Positions 1 to 11,653 are shown, counted from the stretch's first letter. The stretch: DNA of 64,000 bases from Adiantum capillus-veneris (GCA_014529385.2 CM043962.1:90323680-90387679); one strand, 5' to 3'. The notes: generated from the letters alone by a model not told the origin. Numbers and translations are program-made.

Positions 1-319
1 ATACGATTAATCTTTAATTTATTAAGAAAATAGGTTAACCTAGCTTTGCTAATTAAGAAGGATTAGGCTAATTACCGTTTAATTAACCAACTAGAGCTTG
101 ATCTCTAGTGATTTCTGTGTAGCGGTCTCTCTAGATGAGAGAGAGTGTGCCAAGGCTCCGAGTCTGTCAGAAATTGTGAAGCAAGAGTCATATTTATAGG
201 TTTCTTGGCACTCACAGGCTGAAAAATGGCAATAACTTGCATCCCAAGCAGCCCTACAGGTCAAAAAACGCCTCCTACTGCTAAATCTAGTTTGGGAGAG
301 TTCATCATTACCCCACACA
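1..319 (-). repeat. LTR-like fragment, cut by window edge
   Basis: Read on the minus strand, a purine-rich run with six G (about 320-330) precedes TGTGTGGGG at 319, the layout of a polypurine tract followed by the start of a 3' LTR. A TATAAATA box lies at 191-198, followed by a segment with CTTCACAAT and CAGACTCGG. The same TATA-plus-downstream block recurs in plus orientation at about 8110-8250, so this is a repeat family. The other LTR end is outside the window and no coding sequence can be tied to it. LTR identity is inference. Confidence 0.4.
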
Positions 320-1848
320 GCCCCCCAGATACACAGAATCGATTTTTACTAATTTCTCAGATTTTTAATGATGAAAATTAGAATATGAGTAATTTCTAGT
401 ACCTTAGGATAAGAAAGTCTTTATTGATAATAATTACTGAAACCATCCAATTTTACTTAATTAATTAAATTCCTAGTGTTATCTTTCAGAGTCCGTAACT
501 TTTCAAGATTTTATCGAAATTTTGTTCTGAAAATTTCTAGCCCGGGGTTTGCTGTTCTTAAGATTCCAAAAATACCAATATTTGCCACGGTTGGACAGTT
601 CTACATTGCTTTTTCAATAATCCTATCAATTTGATTAAGCTTTATACAATCTTTAAGGTTTCAGAAACTGGAAACCTTACACCTATCTTATTGGAGTATT
701 AGCGAGAACCACGATTAAATTGCCAATCCATGGGACGAAGCTGACTTGACTAGTGCATAGAGACTACAAGAGGATGCCAATCTCTCGAAAAACAACTAAC
801 AGTTTGCATCTAACTCATGCTACACTCAAGTGACTGAAATCACCAAAAGCCAATCGCTCAGCCGCGGCAAACAAATCACATCCGTTACAACATCAAATGA
901 CATCCAAATGTAACTAAACTTCTAGGACATGTTTATAAGACCTAAGCACACATGCTTATGGTCTCAAACCCCACTTTAGGTCAAGTTCTAAAATCGCCAT
1001 TATTAACAACAGTGGATTTTTTACCTTGTAGTTTTCGATTCAGAATGCATCTAAATGCTTAGCAATGATGCCCCAATACCCTGCCCATGCTTAGTTTTTT
1101 ATTTGAAAGTATAAATTTCTAGTTATGATGAAATTACACCGTGGGCTAGCGACGCCAAAATCTACAAATTATTGTGATGTGTTTACATCAATGCGTAGAG
1201 CTCTTACTTGTGGTTGCAATGCAACAAACGCGCCTGCAATGTGACTACCAGGGAGAGAGTAGGAAGCGCAAGAAGGAGAGGAGTGAGTGTCGTTAGGTAA
1301 CCCTGTGTATTTCATTAGCCAAAACCTAATATTTGGCCAAGGTTTTTGGTGGTCAAAACTAATAATCTAGGAGTTCTACCAAAGATGGATAATGACAGGT
1401 TGATACAATCTGGAATCTTGTAGCCTCGGCTCATTAATTACAGAGTTTATCCAAGAAAATAGCGACAATGGAGTTACAATATTCTTGATTTATCAAAATA
1501 ATAATTTTTTACAATGAGAACTGCAAAAAATGGTATCCGTGTTAGCTTGCTGCTAACATCCCCCGTGGTTGACTACCAAGAAGGGGCACTTGTTTCTAAG
1601 CTTGATTTTGTGAAGGCGGTATAAAGTGAAGAATATGGATGTGTATCTTCATCCACTATTGGAAGAGCTACAACAATTGTGGGTTGACATAGAAGTGGTG
1701 GATATCAGCCGACACACAGGTCGATTCAATGCTTTGATCGGAGGCATTCTAATGCAGACCATGCATGACTATCTCGGACTAACAGAATGCTCAAGTGATA
1801 TATAATCAAATTCAAACAGTCACATGTGGACCTATAGTTAATGCACGT
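320..1848. other. non-coding, no recognised gene
   Basis: No convincing coding sequence in any frame. The block GACTACAAGAGG at 762-773 resembles the CACTA terminal sequence seen at 5459 but has lost its first base. The 5' part of the CACTA transposon, including the start of its transposase, probably lies here but is too decayed to read before about 1849. Confidence 0.4.
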
Positions 1849-3836
1849 CGGGTGCCCTCACTGAAGAAGAAAATCTACAAAGGTCATCAAGCGCATCTTC
1901 TAGAGAATCACAAGTTACGCAACGGTCTTTTGGGAAGAGAGACACTGAGGATGTCTGCTTGAGCATGGTTAGATCAAAAGGCGATGTCTGATGACAGCTT
2001 CCCCCCAAGGATGAAGAGACTCTCTCTATGGTACGAGTTACCATATTGGCCCAAACTCATGATAAATCACTTGCTTGATCCAATGTACATATTCAAAAAT
2101 GTGGGTTATCTCTGCTGTGGTATCATCTCATTGGCAAGAAAGATACTTTGGGGGCCAAACTTGATTTTGAAAATGTGGATCGTATGGAGAAATATTGGCT
2201 GCAGAAAACACCTGATGGATCAATAAAACTCTCTAAAGCGCCATTGCATTTTGACAGGAGGCCAAGAACGCAAAGTAAAAGAGATCATTCAATTTGTGTG
2301 GATGCCCATTGGTATAATGCACTCATTCCGAGCATGTTTCACTAAAGAAGGCAAGCTTATTGGTTTGAAGTCACACGACTGGCATAAAATGTGTTACATA
2401 TGTTTGAAGTGGAATATATATCATAGTGGGAATTGTGTAACATATCCGTGTGTGGACTTTAATATCATTGCTAGACGTGTTTTGCAGTTATTTTACCGGT
2501 GTCCATTGAGGGATGCTTGTCTCCTTACACCCATACCACAATCTACAAACTTGAAAAGTTGGTTCAATGGATCTCACAAAAGGAGATCCATGTAGATTCC
2601 ATACCATCTGCTGCCAAACTAAACACTATGGAGGTTGTATGCATGTTTCAGAAACAATTTCCTACTACCATGCTAGCCATTCAAGTACATCTTCTTTTTC
2701 ACAGGGTTGAGGTGGAAATAGCTGGCATAGTGCATTCCAGATGGATGTTCGTTTTAGAACGTTTCATGAAAACGCTCAAGGGATATGTGCGTCAGAAGGC
2801 ACGATTGGAGGGTAGCATGGAAAAAGGTTGGCTGTATCAGAGTCCCTAGTTTGCTAGGCGGATTTGATAAATCCTGAGACACGCTATGGTGAACCATAGA
2901 TGATGAGTGCATATCTAGGATTGTCAAGTGCAATCTCGGTGTTGAGAAAAAAATGACGGAAGATCTAGAGGCTAAAATCAATCAATTTTTCATGCTTCAC
3001 AATCTAGTGATGCAAAAGTGGATTTCACAATACGAGGATGCAAAGCAAGAGCGACAAAGTGTACAAATCGAGTGGAGATGGGGATGACGACCACCGATGC
3101 ATTATTTGGTGGGTCTCGAGAGCCTACCAACATTGATGAGCTTAAGCTGGTTGCACAACAAATTGAAAAACAATGCGGCAAACAAATGACTGAGGAGGAG
3201 TGGGAGTACTCTTGGGGTAGCGCAACCAAGGTAAGTTTGCAATGTACAACTTGTGGCTTTCGAGATGTTTTGACGGCCACTCATAATCTTTGTTGGTTGT
3301 AGTATAAGTCATACACAGCATCATGGTGTTAAGGTCGGCATTTTAGGGTGGAACGGATCGACAAAAATCATTTTACACAAGATTGTGGAATCATGGCAAA
3401 ATTCAAACAATCTAGTCAATGACGGTCCTTCGATGCAGATCCTGTGGTGGTGGAACTCACTTACTTCAGCACGCTACAAGATTTTTGAGGATCAATTATA
3501 GAGGATTTTTTGTGGATTTGTTTGACATGCAATGGTTCAAGATAACATGAGTAGAAGAGAGTCAAGTTTCCTTGAGGTGGATTTAACAAAAAAATGGACC
3601 GACCTTCGAGACACTTTCGTACTACCCGAGCATTTTGAACAAGTAAGTTTGTAAATATTTAACATCCACTTTTAGAGGACTAGTGGTTTGGAAGCACTCA
3701 CGTAGGTTATGTAGCTCTTGCAGGTGGTATTACATCCTACAAAGTCTGCACCAAACTATTGGTATGTCATAGAGATAGCCCCTTGTAGTGCATGGACATA
3801 TGAGGGCTACCATAAGTCAATCACAATGGCATCATA
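1849..3836 (+). pseudogene. CACTA transposase TNP2-like, decayed
   Basis: Several overlapping frames give consecutive pieces of the Transposase_21/TNP2 protein in the right order. First comes KKKIYKGHQ (about 1867), then YELPYWPKLMINH (about 2035) and KNVGYL, then GLKSHDWHKM (about 2365). A DUF4218-like part follows with RWMFVLERFMKTLKGYV (from 2739). The C-terminal, DUF4216-like part includes DPVVVELTYF (about 3440) and a WYVIEIAP-like segment (about 3760). A plausible GT-AG intron lies at 3643-3723. In the family this nuclear enzyme binds the CACTA termini and excises the element. At least four frame changes and several stops rule out function. The N-terminus is not visible. Confidence 0.75.
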
Positions 3837-4129
3837 GTTGACCAGGCTCCTTACCTTCCCCTTCTTTGCCTACCCCCACACTAGTCACGGCATTGCCATC
3901 TTCTTCACATATTGCGTGACTATCGGCCGTTCCTGGCTACACACCACTCGCTACTTCTCCAAGAGTCACCCCAGTCGGACACTCCTCACTTCGGGGCCCA
4001 GAGGACTCCAGGACACAATGGTTGTCCATACCCCCATCGAGACACCACTTGAGACCCCTGCCAAGACACCCAGGTTCACACATCACAATTGAGAGGGCCT
4101 ACCTTACTCATCTGACATTAGCGGCGACA

Positions 4130-4876
4130 TCATCATGGATGACGACGGTAAGAAGGTGATCTTGTGCATGCACGGCCTTTATTCTCAGGTGTTTCAACAC
4201 TACATACTAACCACCTGAGTGCCAAATGAACTAAAAGACAGAGTCATCAACATGCTGTATGACGAGTTTCCCGTGTGTGGATGAAGGTGCGGATGCACGA
4301 ATACTGCAAGCACAAGTGTTATGAAGTGAAAAAAGAAATAGAGCATGGGGTGGAGTATGCAAGATTGACTGGCCAAAGAAGATTGGAAGAATGCAAAGCG
4401 AGAAGCATGCAAGAATCCTGACAAGTGGAATCAACAAAAGGAGGCATCCAAAGCGTGAGTAGAGGTAGGGAGCTTGCACCACTTGGGGAGCTGCAAGTGG
4501 GCACATCTGAGGCCGATTTTGTAACTGTTTTTGCATTGCCCTTTAGGTTTGGTGGTTATTGATGATTGTACTTTTAAATTCTAACATAAAGTATTCTTTG
4601 TATGTTTTGAATAGTGGTCGATGACAGGACGTGACCCCACACCATACAAGCGCGAGTATGTGGGTAGAAAGGGCTTAAACGCCCTTATGGACATTCTCAG
4701 TTCTCGCTCCGGCATGGTTAGTATTTCACCTTACTCTCTAACCTTTGCTATATTTTAATGATAAGATAAAAAATAAATTGTTTTGTAATTATATGTTTAT
4801 ACTTATAGAAAGTCTTTTTGTTTTTTTCTGTAGAATCCGACAAATATGCCACTTGGATGCGATGAGACGTTTGGTT
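4130..4876 (+). pseudogene. second CACTA protein (En/Spm-type), decayed
   Basis: Downstream of the transposase, short in-frame pieces look like the second CACTA gene product, the plant 'transposase Ptta/En/Spm' type. One is DWKNAKREACKNPDKW with downstream NQQKEAS (about 4384-4455). Another is GRDPTPYKREYVGRKG (from about 4628). A canonical intron, GT at 4717 to AG at 4833 with a long pyrimidine tract, separates the piece ending SSRSGM from one with MPLGCDETFG. Stops and frame changes interrupt it. The position after TNP2 and before the 3' terminus supports the call more than the sequence itself does. Confidence 0.45.
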
Positions 4877-5166
4877 AGCAACATCAATCTAGCCGTAGCT
4901 AGATAGCACTAGTTTTCTTTTGTCATAGCATGTATAATGAGGTGACGTGTGTACGTCATTTTTGTAACTATTGTTCAATAATGTATTTTCTCAATAATGA
5001 CAATTGTGTTGTAGCTATTATATTTTGGTCAAAGCTTAACAATCAAGTGATTTTGCCTATGATGTGTATAATTTTGTCATTGTATTCCTTTCGTCAATTC
5101 ACTTTTGGCGAAATACTTTTGTCAGATTTGATTTTTTATTTTGGAAACAATGTTCAATATGGTTGA

Positions 5167-5199
5167 TGGGTGGCAGGGCATTCATTGCCCTGCCACCCA
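5167..5199. repeat. 14-bp perfect inverted repeat (hairpin)
   Basis: TGGGTGGCAGGGCA at 5167-5180 is exactly complementary to 5186-5199 with a 5-base loop, and a T-rich run follows. It lies between the second CACTA gene and the CACTA 3' subterminal repeats. It could form a stable RNA or cruciform hairpin at the transcript end. Confidence 0.8.
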
Positions 5200-5219
5200 A
5201 ATTTTTTTATTCTCGGGCA

Positions 5220-5459
5220 TCGCTATAGTCGTCTTTATGTAAGGTATTATAGTGTTGCTATAAACATCACTAAATAAGGAACTAAACCATCGCTATGCGT
5301 GTTGATATAGGAGTCTATATATAGATATTATAGTGATGCATATAGCATCGCTTATAGCGATGCTCATAGCGACGTTCCCATTGCGACGTCGGGGGGTAAA
5401 AAACCCAATTGTATGTTTGTCGCTACAGCCATCACAAGTGCACATAACCTCTTGTAGTG
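5220..5459 (+). repeat. CACTA 3' subterminal repeats and terminus
   Basis: Motifs related to ATCGCTATAGC and GCGACG recur in both orientations, and the block ends with CTTGTAGTG. In CACTA elements such subterminal motifs are binding sites for the element's own DNA-binding protein. Confidence 0.6.
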
Positions 5460-7190
5460 TAAGACATGAACTCTTTAGGCATAAAAGAAGTTTGATCAGT
5501 GACTAAACATGACTTCAAAATCTCATTTTGACAATGTTTGACCATGCATAAGTGATGCACTATGACCGCACCTCACCCCCTAGCACATAGAGCTAGTTTT
5601 GACCTAGAAGGGTGGAAATCCATATACACATGCACATGAGACATCCATATCCATCCATGAGGTCCCATATATCATATGAAATCATCCCATCAAATCAAAC
5701 ATGATGCAAAAAAACCCGGTCACTTTGATCAACCATATGCCATAACATCACACATATACAAAAGACAACTTTTTGTTATTTTTTATTCCATGCATAGCAT
5801 ACAATTGAATGTATTTGATCTAAAAAAAAAACATCAATATCAGCCCCATAAAATAGACTACCATCTTATCACATCATTTTGCCTATATGAGACTTATGCA
5901 AACAACTGTAACACAAAAAAGCCACCTTATTCATATTTGCCCATACGGATCATGCTAACTAATCATATATACCCATATAGGTTTATGGACATCATAAAAT
6001 TAAAATCAAATCACCAAAAAGGACCATAAAACATATGTGAACCACTCGTTCATCTCAAGGCTTCATATGGTACTCCCCCTTGGTAGCACCCCTATACGTG
6101 TAGGCAGTCCCTTACAAGGAACGGTTGATACCTTGTACTCACAAGGTGATATCAGTGATCTAAATACATTTATAATCAATGTAAATCAATGTTTTGAGTT
6201 TTTCAAGTAGGTTCGTTCATCCAATGAATCTTTATGGTGGTTCTCCGAGGAGCATGGGGTCCAAAATTTTGACTTAAGTGTAGTGGACAACAAGTTATAT
6301 TCTGACCATAACTCTTTTCTTGTATGGAATTTTTACATGATACCCAGAGAGAAAATGTTCTAAAAAATGTGTTTAATCTTTGGCTCAAAGGGTTCTACCT
6401 GATTCATAGTGGTTAAAGAGATATGACCAAAATAGTGTTCCTACCACCTACATGATGTGAAACGAAAAGCGCTTTTTATGCACATACATGATCATAAACA
6501 CATTGTGTGCATAAATCAGCATGATAAACATGATCACAAAATCATGGGGAATCCTAGTACACATTTGTCAATTTCATACATACCGTCGTACATGAACAAG
6601 CAACCATCAAGAGGATAGTTACTTTTAAAACAGAGTGGAGAGGGAAAGAGATGATGGCTATGGAGTTTAGAGCTTCTTATCGTTCTTCACAATTAATTAC
6701 CAACTAATGAAAGGATTTTTAATTTTCCATAAGAGAGAGGTGATGAGAGCTATGTGGAGGTTTTTGCCACAGTCTTCGAAGAGCGTGCACACCATAAAAT
6801 GACAAGAGATGATAAGCAAGTAGAAAGAGTGTTTTCTTGTTCTTCTTCTTCTCTCCCGTAAGTGAGAGAGAGGATCTTATGGAGACGGTGATGGAGAGCT
6901 TGCAACACTATGTATAATACGTATGTATGGCCATGCAATAGTAGATGCAACTATCGTCTCTAGAAACTGAGCACTAGGCCCAATTTATAGGCACTGTGTG
7001 AGGCTAGAGTGTGCCCCAAGCTAGTAGCTAGTGCCCCCTTGTTGACTGGAGGAACACCGAGAAGAATCACCCATTTTATGTAATATTTTATTTTGATATA
7101 TTTGAGATATGATTTTTGATGGGAATGTGCCTTTCAAGAGGAATGTATAAAAGCCAAAATTTTATAACCCTAAGGAGACTTTTTAATTAA
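5460..7190. other. non-coding, nothing recognised
   Basis: AT-rich sequence with no frame resembling a known protein. The open frame at 5676-6029 has low-complexity plant intergenic composition and no motif, so I do not count it as a gene. Confidence 0.5.
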
Positions 7191-7218
7191 TCAATCTTTG
7201 TGTTTACTATGTGTCGTG

Positions 7219-7247
7219 TCTGTGTGTCTGTGTGTGTGTGTGTGTGT

Positions 7248-7326
<79 letters not shown>
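7219..7326. repeat. compound microsatellite (TG)n-(AG)n
   Basis: A TG run ends at 7249, a single C follows, then 38 uninterrupted AG units span 7251-7326. Open frames crossing it are artefacts of the repeat. Confidence 0.95.
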
Positions 7327-7327
<1 letters not shown>

Positions 7328-7916
7328 CCTTATCTCTTTGCCACGTGTGCTACAAGGAAGCCATTGTCTTCATACACGTTTTCTGCACGAATTGGTTTTT
7401 GGTGGGATATAGGGTTAGAGGCCATAGGGTAGCGACCTCTTGGTAAGTAGAGGATTCCATGTGCGTTTTGAGGTGATTTGAGAAATTTTGGTCCTGATTT
7501 TGGTAGCATGAATGTCGTAGGTTTTACTAGAGTCACAAGCACATAGGATGTCTGAATTTAATTTCCTTGAGTAGTGAGTGTCTTAGAAGTTCAAGTAGGT
7601 GTTTGACAACCATCACTTGCTTTCACGTGCCTGCGGATCGAGCTACGTACTTGGCTGACATTTTGGTCTTAAGCACGACTATACTATAGCTAGTAATTTT
7701 TAGAACTGAATATGGATAAAAACCAACCCCACTATTCCCTCTAGAAGTTTTCATAATTACTTTACTTTTCTAAAAAAATGAAAGGTTTTAGTAATCATTA
7801 AAGCCCAAGACTTCATAATCTACTAGGTATTTTCTAGATATTTACCAAATAAAGAAAAAAATAGGCTTGGAAATTAGCAAAGTCAAAATTTAAAGTGGGA
7901 AGGAGCTGGGAAGGGC
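7327..7916. other. non-coding, nothing recognised
   Basis: No supported gene or repeat family. The sequence is moderately AT-rich. Confidence 0.4.
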
Positions 7917-8025
7917 CATCAGTGACCTGCCAAGGACTGATTTAGCAGCAGTTGGCCCCGAGGGGGGGGGGCATCAGTGACCTGCAAAGGACTGATTTAG
8001 CAATAGTTGGCCTTGGGGGGGGGGG
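7917..8025. repeat. two-copy 55-bp repeat ending in G-tracts
   Basis: CATCAGTGACCTGC-type units start at 7917 and 7972. Each carries GACTGATTTAGCA and ends in a G homopolymer, 10 G at 7962-7971 and 11 G at 8015-8025. Copies differ by a few bases and by G-tract length. Confidence 0.85.
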
Positions 8026-8099
8026 ATCCACTTAATAATCATGTGTTAGCACCATCTAGAGATGGAGCATGCTTGAGTTGTAAAAAACTACTAAAACAC

Positions 8100-8260
8100 A
8101 TTCGTATGTCCCATGAGAAACTATAAATAGGGCCTTGAGCTTCACAATTCTTTCAGACTCGCAATCCTGGCCAAAAATCTCTCGTGGTAGAGAGATACTT
8201 CATGGAAATCACTAAGAGAGCAAAAACTCGAGTGATTGAACAATGTAATTAGTGCTAATC
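8100..8260 (+). promoter_or_regulatory. TATA-bearing LTR-like block
   Basis: CTATAAATAGG at about 8121 is followed by CTTCACAATTCTTTCAGACT and a purine-rich segment. The block matches the minus-strand block in 1-319 in order and spacing, including an upstream GATTTAGCA motif. It is probably the promoter/R region of an LTR family. No coding sequence follows; AT-rich repeats do. Confidence 0.4.
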
Positions 8261-8384
8261 TTAACTCATTAGTAAATGATATTAAATTTATGTCTAACTT
8301 TTCTAATTATCTTATAAATTATAAGATTAGACCTATCTCTACTATTATTTACTCTCTTATATAATATTAGATTATTGACCTATA

Positions 8385-8494
8385 TTAGGATTGAAATTGA
8401 TTAAATTTAACCTTAATTAAGGGAAAATATAATAATTGATTAGGATTGAAATTGATTAAATTTAACCTTAATTAAGGGAAAATATAATAATTAA
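8385..8494. repeat. 55-bp tandem duplication
   Basis: The unit beginning TTAGGATTGAAATTG at 8385 repeats at 8440, practically identical. This indicates a recent local duplication. Confidence 0.9.
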
Positions 8495-8639
8495 GCTTAG
8501 CTTATTAAAACTTAATTTCTAGACCTAATACACAATGATAAAAAGCTGTGGAAATTATGTCATATTTTCTAAATTAATTTTAATATTTAATTAAGCAAAC
8601 ATTATCTATTTTTAAGCTAAAATTGATTAAAAACTTAAA

Positions 8640-9330
8640 ATATAATCTATTAGTTCACACAAAAAATCCAAAGATACATTATTATGTTAGGAAACCAAGA
8701 TAAATAGACCATGATTAGTTAATTAATTTTACTAATAATCTTGATCCAAAATTTCTATTTTTTGGCTAAAAATGAATCAAGATAACTAGCAAACATGTTT
8801 GGAGTTAATGAGATATTTATCAAAAAAATATATAAGTGTAAATAGCTTGTGATAATTAGGTCATAATTAGTTACTTAGCTTTACTAATTATCTTGGTTAA
8901 AAAACCTTATTTTTGGATAAAAATTAATGAGGATAATTCGAAAACATGTTTAAAAGCTAATGAGATATTCATCAAAGAAAGATCTAAGTGTTAATAACTC
9001 AATAATATTAACTCATAATAGTTAATTACTTTTAGTAATTATATTGGCCTAGATTTTCTCTTTTTGTTTGAAAATCAATCAAGATAATTAGCAAATATGT
9101 TTAAACGTTAATGAGATACTTATGAGAGAAAGATCTAAATGTAAATAACTTGTGATAATGAATTCAAGATTATTTTATTAGTTTTATTAATTATATTCAT
9201 ATAAAAATCCCAATTTTGACTTAAATTAATAAGGATAATTAGCAAACATGTTTAAAAGTTAATAAGATATTTATTAACTAATTGTTAATAACTCCTAATA
9301 ATTATCTCATAAATAGTATGCTCTTATAGT
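8640..9330. repeat. AT-rich 151-bp tandem repeat
   Basis: The landmark AAACATGTTTNNANGTTAAT occurs at 8791, 8942, 9093 and 9244, exactly 151 bp apart. It is followed in each unit by GAGATATT, ATCTAAGTGTTAATAACT and a TTTGGATAAAAATTAAT-like stretch. A degenerate first unit precedes 8791. Copies are diverged, so the array is old. Confidence 0.85.
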
Positions 9331-9986
9331 CAAACAAATATGGAAATCTAAACCTTTCCATCACACCAAACTACCAATATTGCTTAATTCCTTCAATCAC
9401 TTCGTAGCTTAGGTTCAAACCTAAGCATACACTACCAATTTGGCTACAAGTACATACTTTTCAAATAGATTAAGATGGTTGCAATGTGGAAGCCAATTTT
9501 TTCATTTGTGTAACTTTTGTGCTTTGTAATTATGTTTAGAATTTTCATTAAGAAAACATGTTTGTATGTTATTTATGGTTTGTGGGTGTTAATATGAAGG
9601 TGAAATACCAAGATGCATCAATATCAAGCATATCTACAGGTAATGAAAACACCAATGATAGGTCCACAAAATACAAAAAATTGCAATTTTTTGTACTTAA
9701 TTGTATGCATAAGGAAAACAAAATGTGGGTCTATAGCAATCTTATACTTGCATTAGGAAAACATTGATGTTAATGGGAAAAACAGATTGGTTGTGTGAAA
9801 TTTTTTTTGTATGGTGTAGCATGGAGTTAACCATGAATATATGCTATTTTCAGTGAAATGCAACACTAAATGATGGTAAAAGAGCTCAACCTGGTAGAGG
9901 TAATGGAGAAATTGTAGTTCCAACTTATATACCATTACAATGTAATCAACACCAAGGAAAAAGATCTAACAGCTTACAAAGTATCC

Positions 9987-9987
<1 letters not shown>
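9331..9987. other. non-coding, nothing firm
   Basis: The open frame at 9558-9767 (69 codons) has no motif I recognise and no supporting context. It may be a relic exon or chance. Confidence 0.3.

Positions 9988-10018
<31 letters not shown>
9988..10018. repeat. (AG)n microsatellite
   Basis: About 15 uninterrupted GA units, directly upstream of the open frame at 10061. Confidence 0.9.
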
Positions 10019-10021
<3 letters not shown>

Positions 10022-10060
10022 CTAAAGAAGAACTCTTTAAAGGACTAAGTTAGAGAAAGA

Positions 10061-10417
10061 GTGAACATGATACCTTGCATGAGGAGGAGGATAGATTGGA
10101 GAAGGAGCTCCCAGAATCATATGCAAAATTTAGAGATACTGAATGAAAGAGATAATGAGAACCACATAGAAATTCAAATTCTAGAAGAGCTCAATGAAGA
10201 GCGATGCAAAGCATATGAGAAGCAAGTGGCATCTTATGATTCAATTAAATCTACTCTCACAACCCTTCTCATGAACCCAACAATAGGGTCTTCAATGGTG
10301 ATCATCCCAAGCTCACAACAAAATGAAGAAGTTCCCAAAGTTAAGAAAGAGCTAGGAGAAGAGAGAATACAATGGCTTGTTGGTGGCATCCTGGCCACTA
10401 CCTCTAAAAAAGAATAA
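10061..10417 (+). CDS. hypothetical small coiled-coil protein
   Basis: A 118-codon frame with an ATG start. Residues about 25-60 are rich in E, K, R and L in a pattern compatible with a coiled coil (for example IQILEELNEERCKAYEKQV). A second, frame-shifted piece of similar composition follows at about 10430-10690. I do not recognise the family. The position, about 1.4 kb upstream of a plus-strand Ty3 RT scrap, would fit a decayed gag region, but no zinc knuckle is visible. Chance survival of a relic frame is possible. Confidence 0.3.
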   Translation: MNMIPCMRRRIDWRRSSQNHMQNLEILNERDNENHIEIQILEELNEERCKAYEKQVASYDSIKSTLTTLLMNPTIGSSMVIIPSSQQNEEVPKVKKELGEERIQWLVGGILATTSKKE

Positions 10418-10429
10418 ACCAAAGATCCG

Positions 10430-11149
10430 AGATATGGAGGAGCATGTTGTAAAGCTTAAGATAGATATAGAATTCCAAGAATCATGGCATAAGAAAGACA
10501 TACAAGAAAGTGAAGATTAGATATGTACTAGAGATTTTCTAGTTAATGACATGCAAGAAAATAAAGCAAGTGCACCAAGCACTTTGGCCATGGAATTTGT
10601 ACCACTTAGCTACCTACCATATAAACCAAAGCCACACAAAGTTAAGAAGAGAACTATCAAAGTAGATCAAAAATACGCCTGAAAGGTTGTCCGAAGAGTA
10701 TATGAAGTGAGCTCAAGGTGCTCTTGTGAGTGGCCTAAAAATTCATCAAACACAAAGAGCATGTAAAAAAGTTTAGGCATAAGCTGCTACCACTATCATT
10801 GCTCAAGCACAATATCGTGTGTGTATCTATGGAAAAAGAAGATACTTGCAAACATAGAGTCCAATCCTTAAGGAACTTATGTAGGTGTGGCTATCACAAA
10901 AGAAGAAGCCCAAAAAACCTTGGATAACCAATCTATGTAGCGAAAAAGGCTAGAAAAAAGACCTAGTGAAGTGACAAGGTACAAAGCGGGCTCCCAACAA
11001 TTTCAACTTGATCCTACTTATTATCCCATTCTAGGAATAAGAACTTCAATTTCCTTTACCACATGGATAGATAGAAGAAAATGTTGCTTAACTACCCAAT
11101 TCTAACAAGTCCTTCTTTGCACACCTTGCCCTCTAAAACCTACATGCTC
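10430..11149 (+). other. decayed sequence, possibly gag-related
   Basis: Short frame-shifted coding-like pieces with many stops follow the small ORF. Nothing is long enough to assign. Confidence 0.2.
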
Positions 11150-11157
11150 AAAATAGT

Positions 11158-11405
11158 CTGGGGGGGCTCACTATGTGTAAAACTACCATATCACGTGCGT
11201 TAAAGACATCTTTGTAAAACCCCTTATCTGTGAATTTTGTTAATAATATAATGCACCCTTTTCTTTTAAAATCTGTAAGTTTTTTGTAAAGATTGAAAAA
11301 ATAATTCCCTTCTGTATATATATTTCTGTAAATTTTAAGAACTTTAAATACCCTTCTCTTGAGCTCACGTGATAGGTTACATTTTTATTAGGTGACCTCC
11401 CCGGG
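11158..11405. mobile_element. 248-bp MITE with 8-bp target duplication
   Basis: The direct repeat AAAATAGT flanks the element at 11150-11157 and 11406-11413. The ends are imperfect inverted repeats of about 45 bp beginning with a G run. The left arm has CTCACTATGTGTAAAAC then TATCACGTGCG. The right arm, reversed, has GGTCACC, ATGTAACC and TATCACGTGAG. The interior is AT-rich and non-coding. An 8-bp duplication is typical of hAT-type transposition. A second copy of exactly the same length lies at 63717-63964. Confidence 0.8.
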
Positions 11406-11653
11406 AAAATAGTGAAGGCTACACTATATTTTTTTTGCAAGATGTACGAGACCTCGTATGCCAAATTCTATGCAAGATCATCAAAAATCTCATCACTTCA
11501 ATCAGCATATTAAGTGACATGGAAGCACTTTTCCATCACATTCCCTGGACTGTTTTCATTGATTGCTACGGAGGACTACATTGGGATCTCACCAACACAC
11601 CCTCAAAGAATATCACTATGGATTTATATTCAAGGCTCACGTTACCCAACCAC

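Larger units (their letters stand above)
762..5459 (+). mobile_element. degenerate CACTA (En/Spm) DNA transposon
   Basis: The segment contains a TNP2-type transposase relic, a second relic of the plant En/Spm protein type and a 3' end CTTGTAGTG at 5451-5459, whose reverse complement CACTACAAG is the classic CACTA terminus. The last 240 bases are rich in short TAGCGATG/GCGACG-like subterminal motifs, as usual in this superfamily. The 3' boundary is firm. The 5' boundary is not: GACTACAAGAGG at 762 is the best candidate, but the 3-bp flanks (aga on the left, taa on the right) do not match. Frameshifts and stops show that the copy is dead. Confidence 0.7.

Noticed and set aside
3790-3800. CTTGTAGTG inside the transposase as an alternative CACTA 3' end
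   Set aside because: It falls in the reading frame of a conserved transposase segment and has no subterminal repeats; the end at 5459 has them.
5676-6029. 117-codon open frame in the intergenic region
   Set aside because: AT-driven composition (Y, I, N, K, H), no motif, no promoter or homologous context.
7198-7446. Three overlapping open frames across the TG/AG microsatellite
   Set aside because: They consist of repeated R-E or similar dipeptides produced by the repeat itself.
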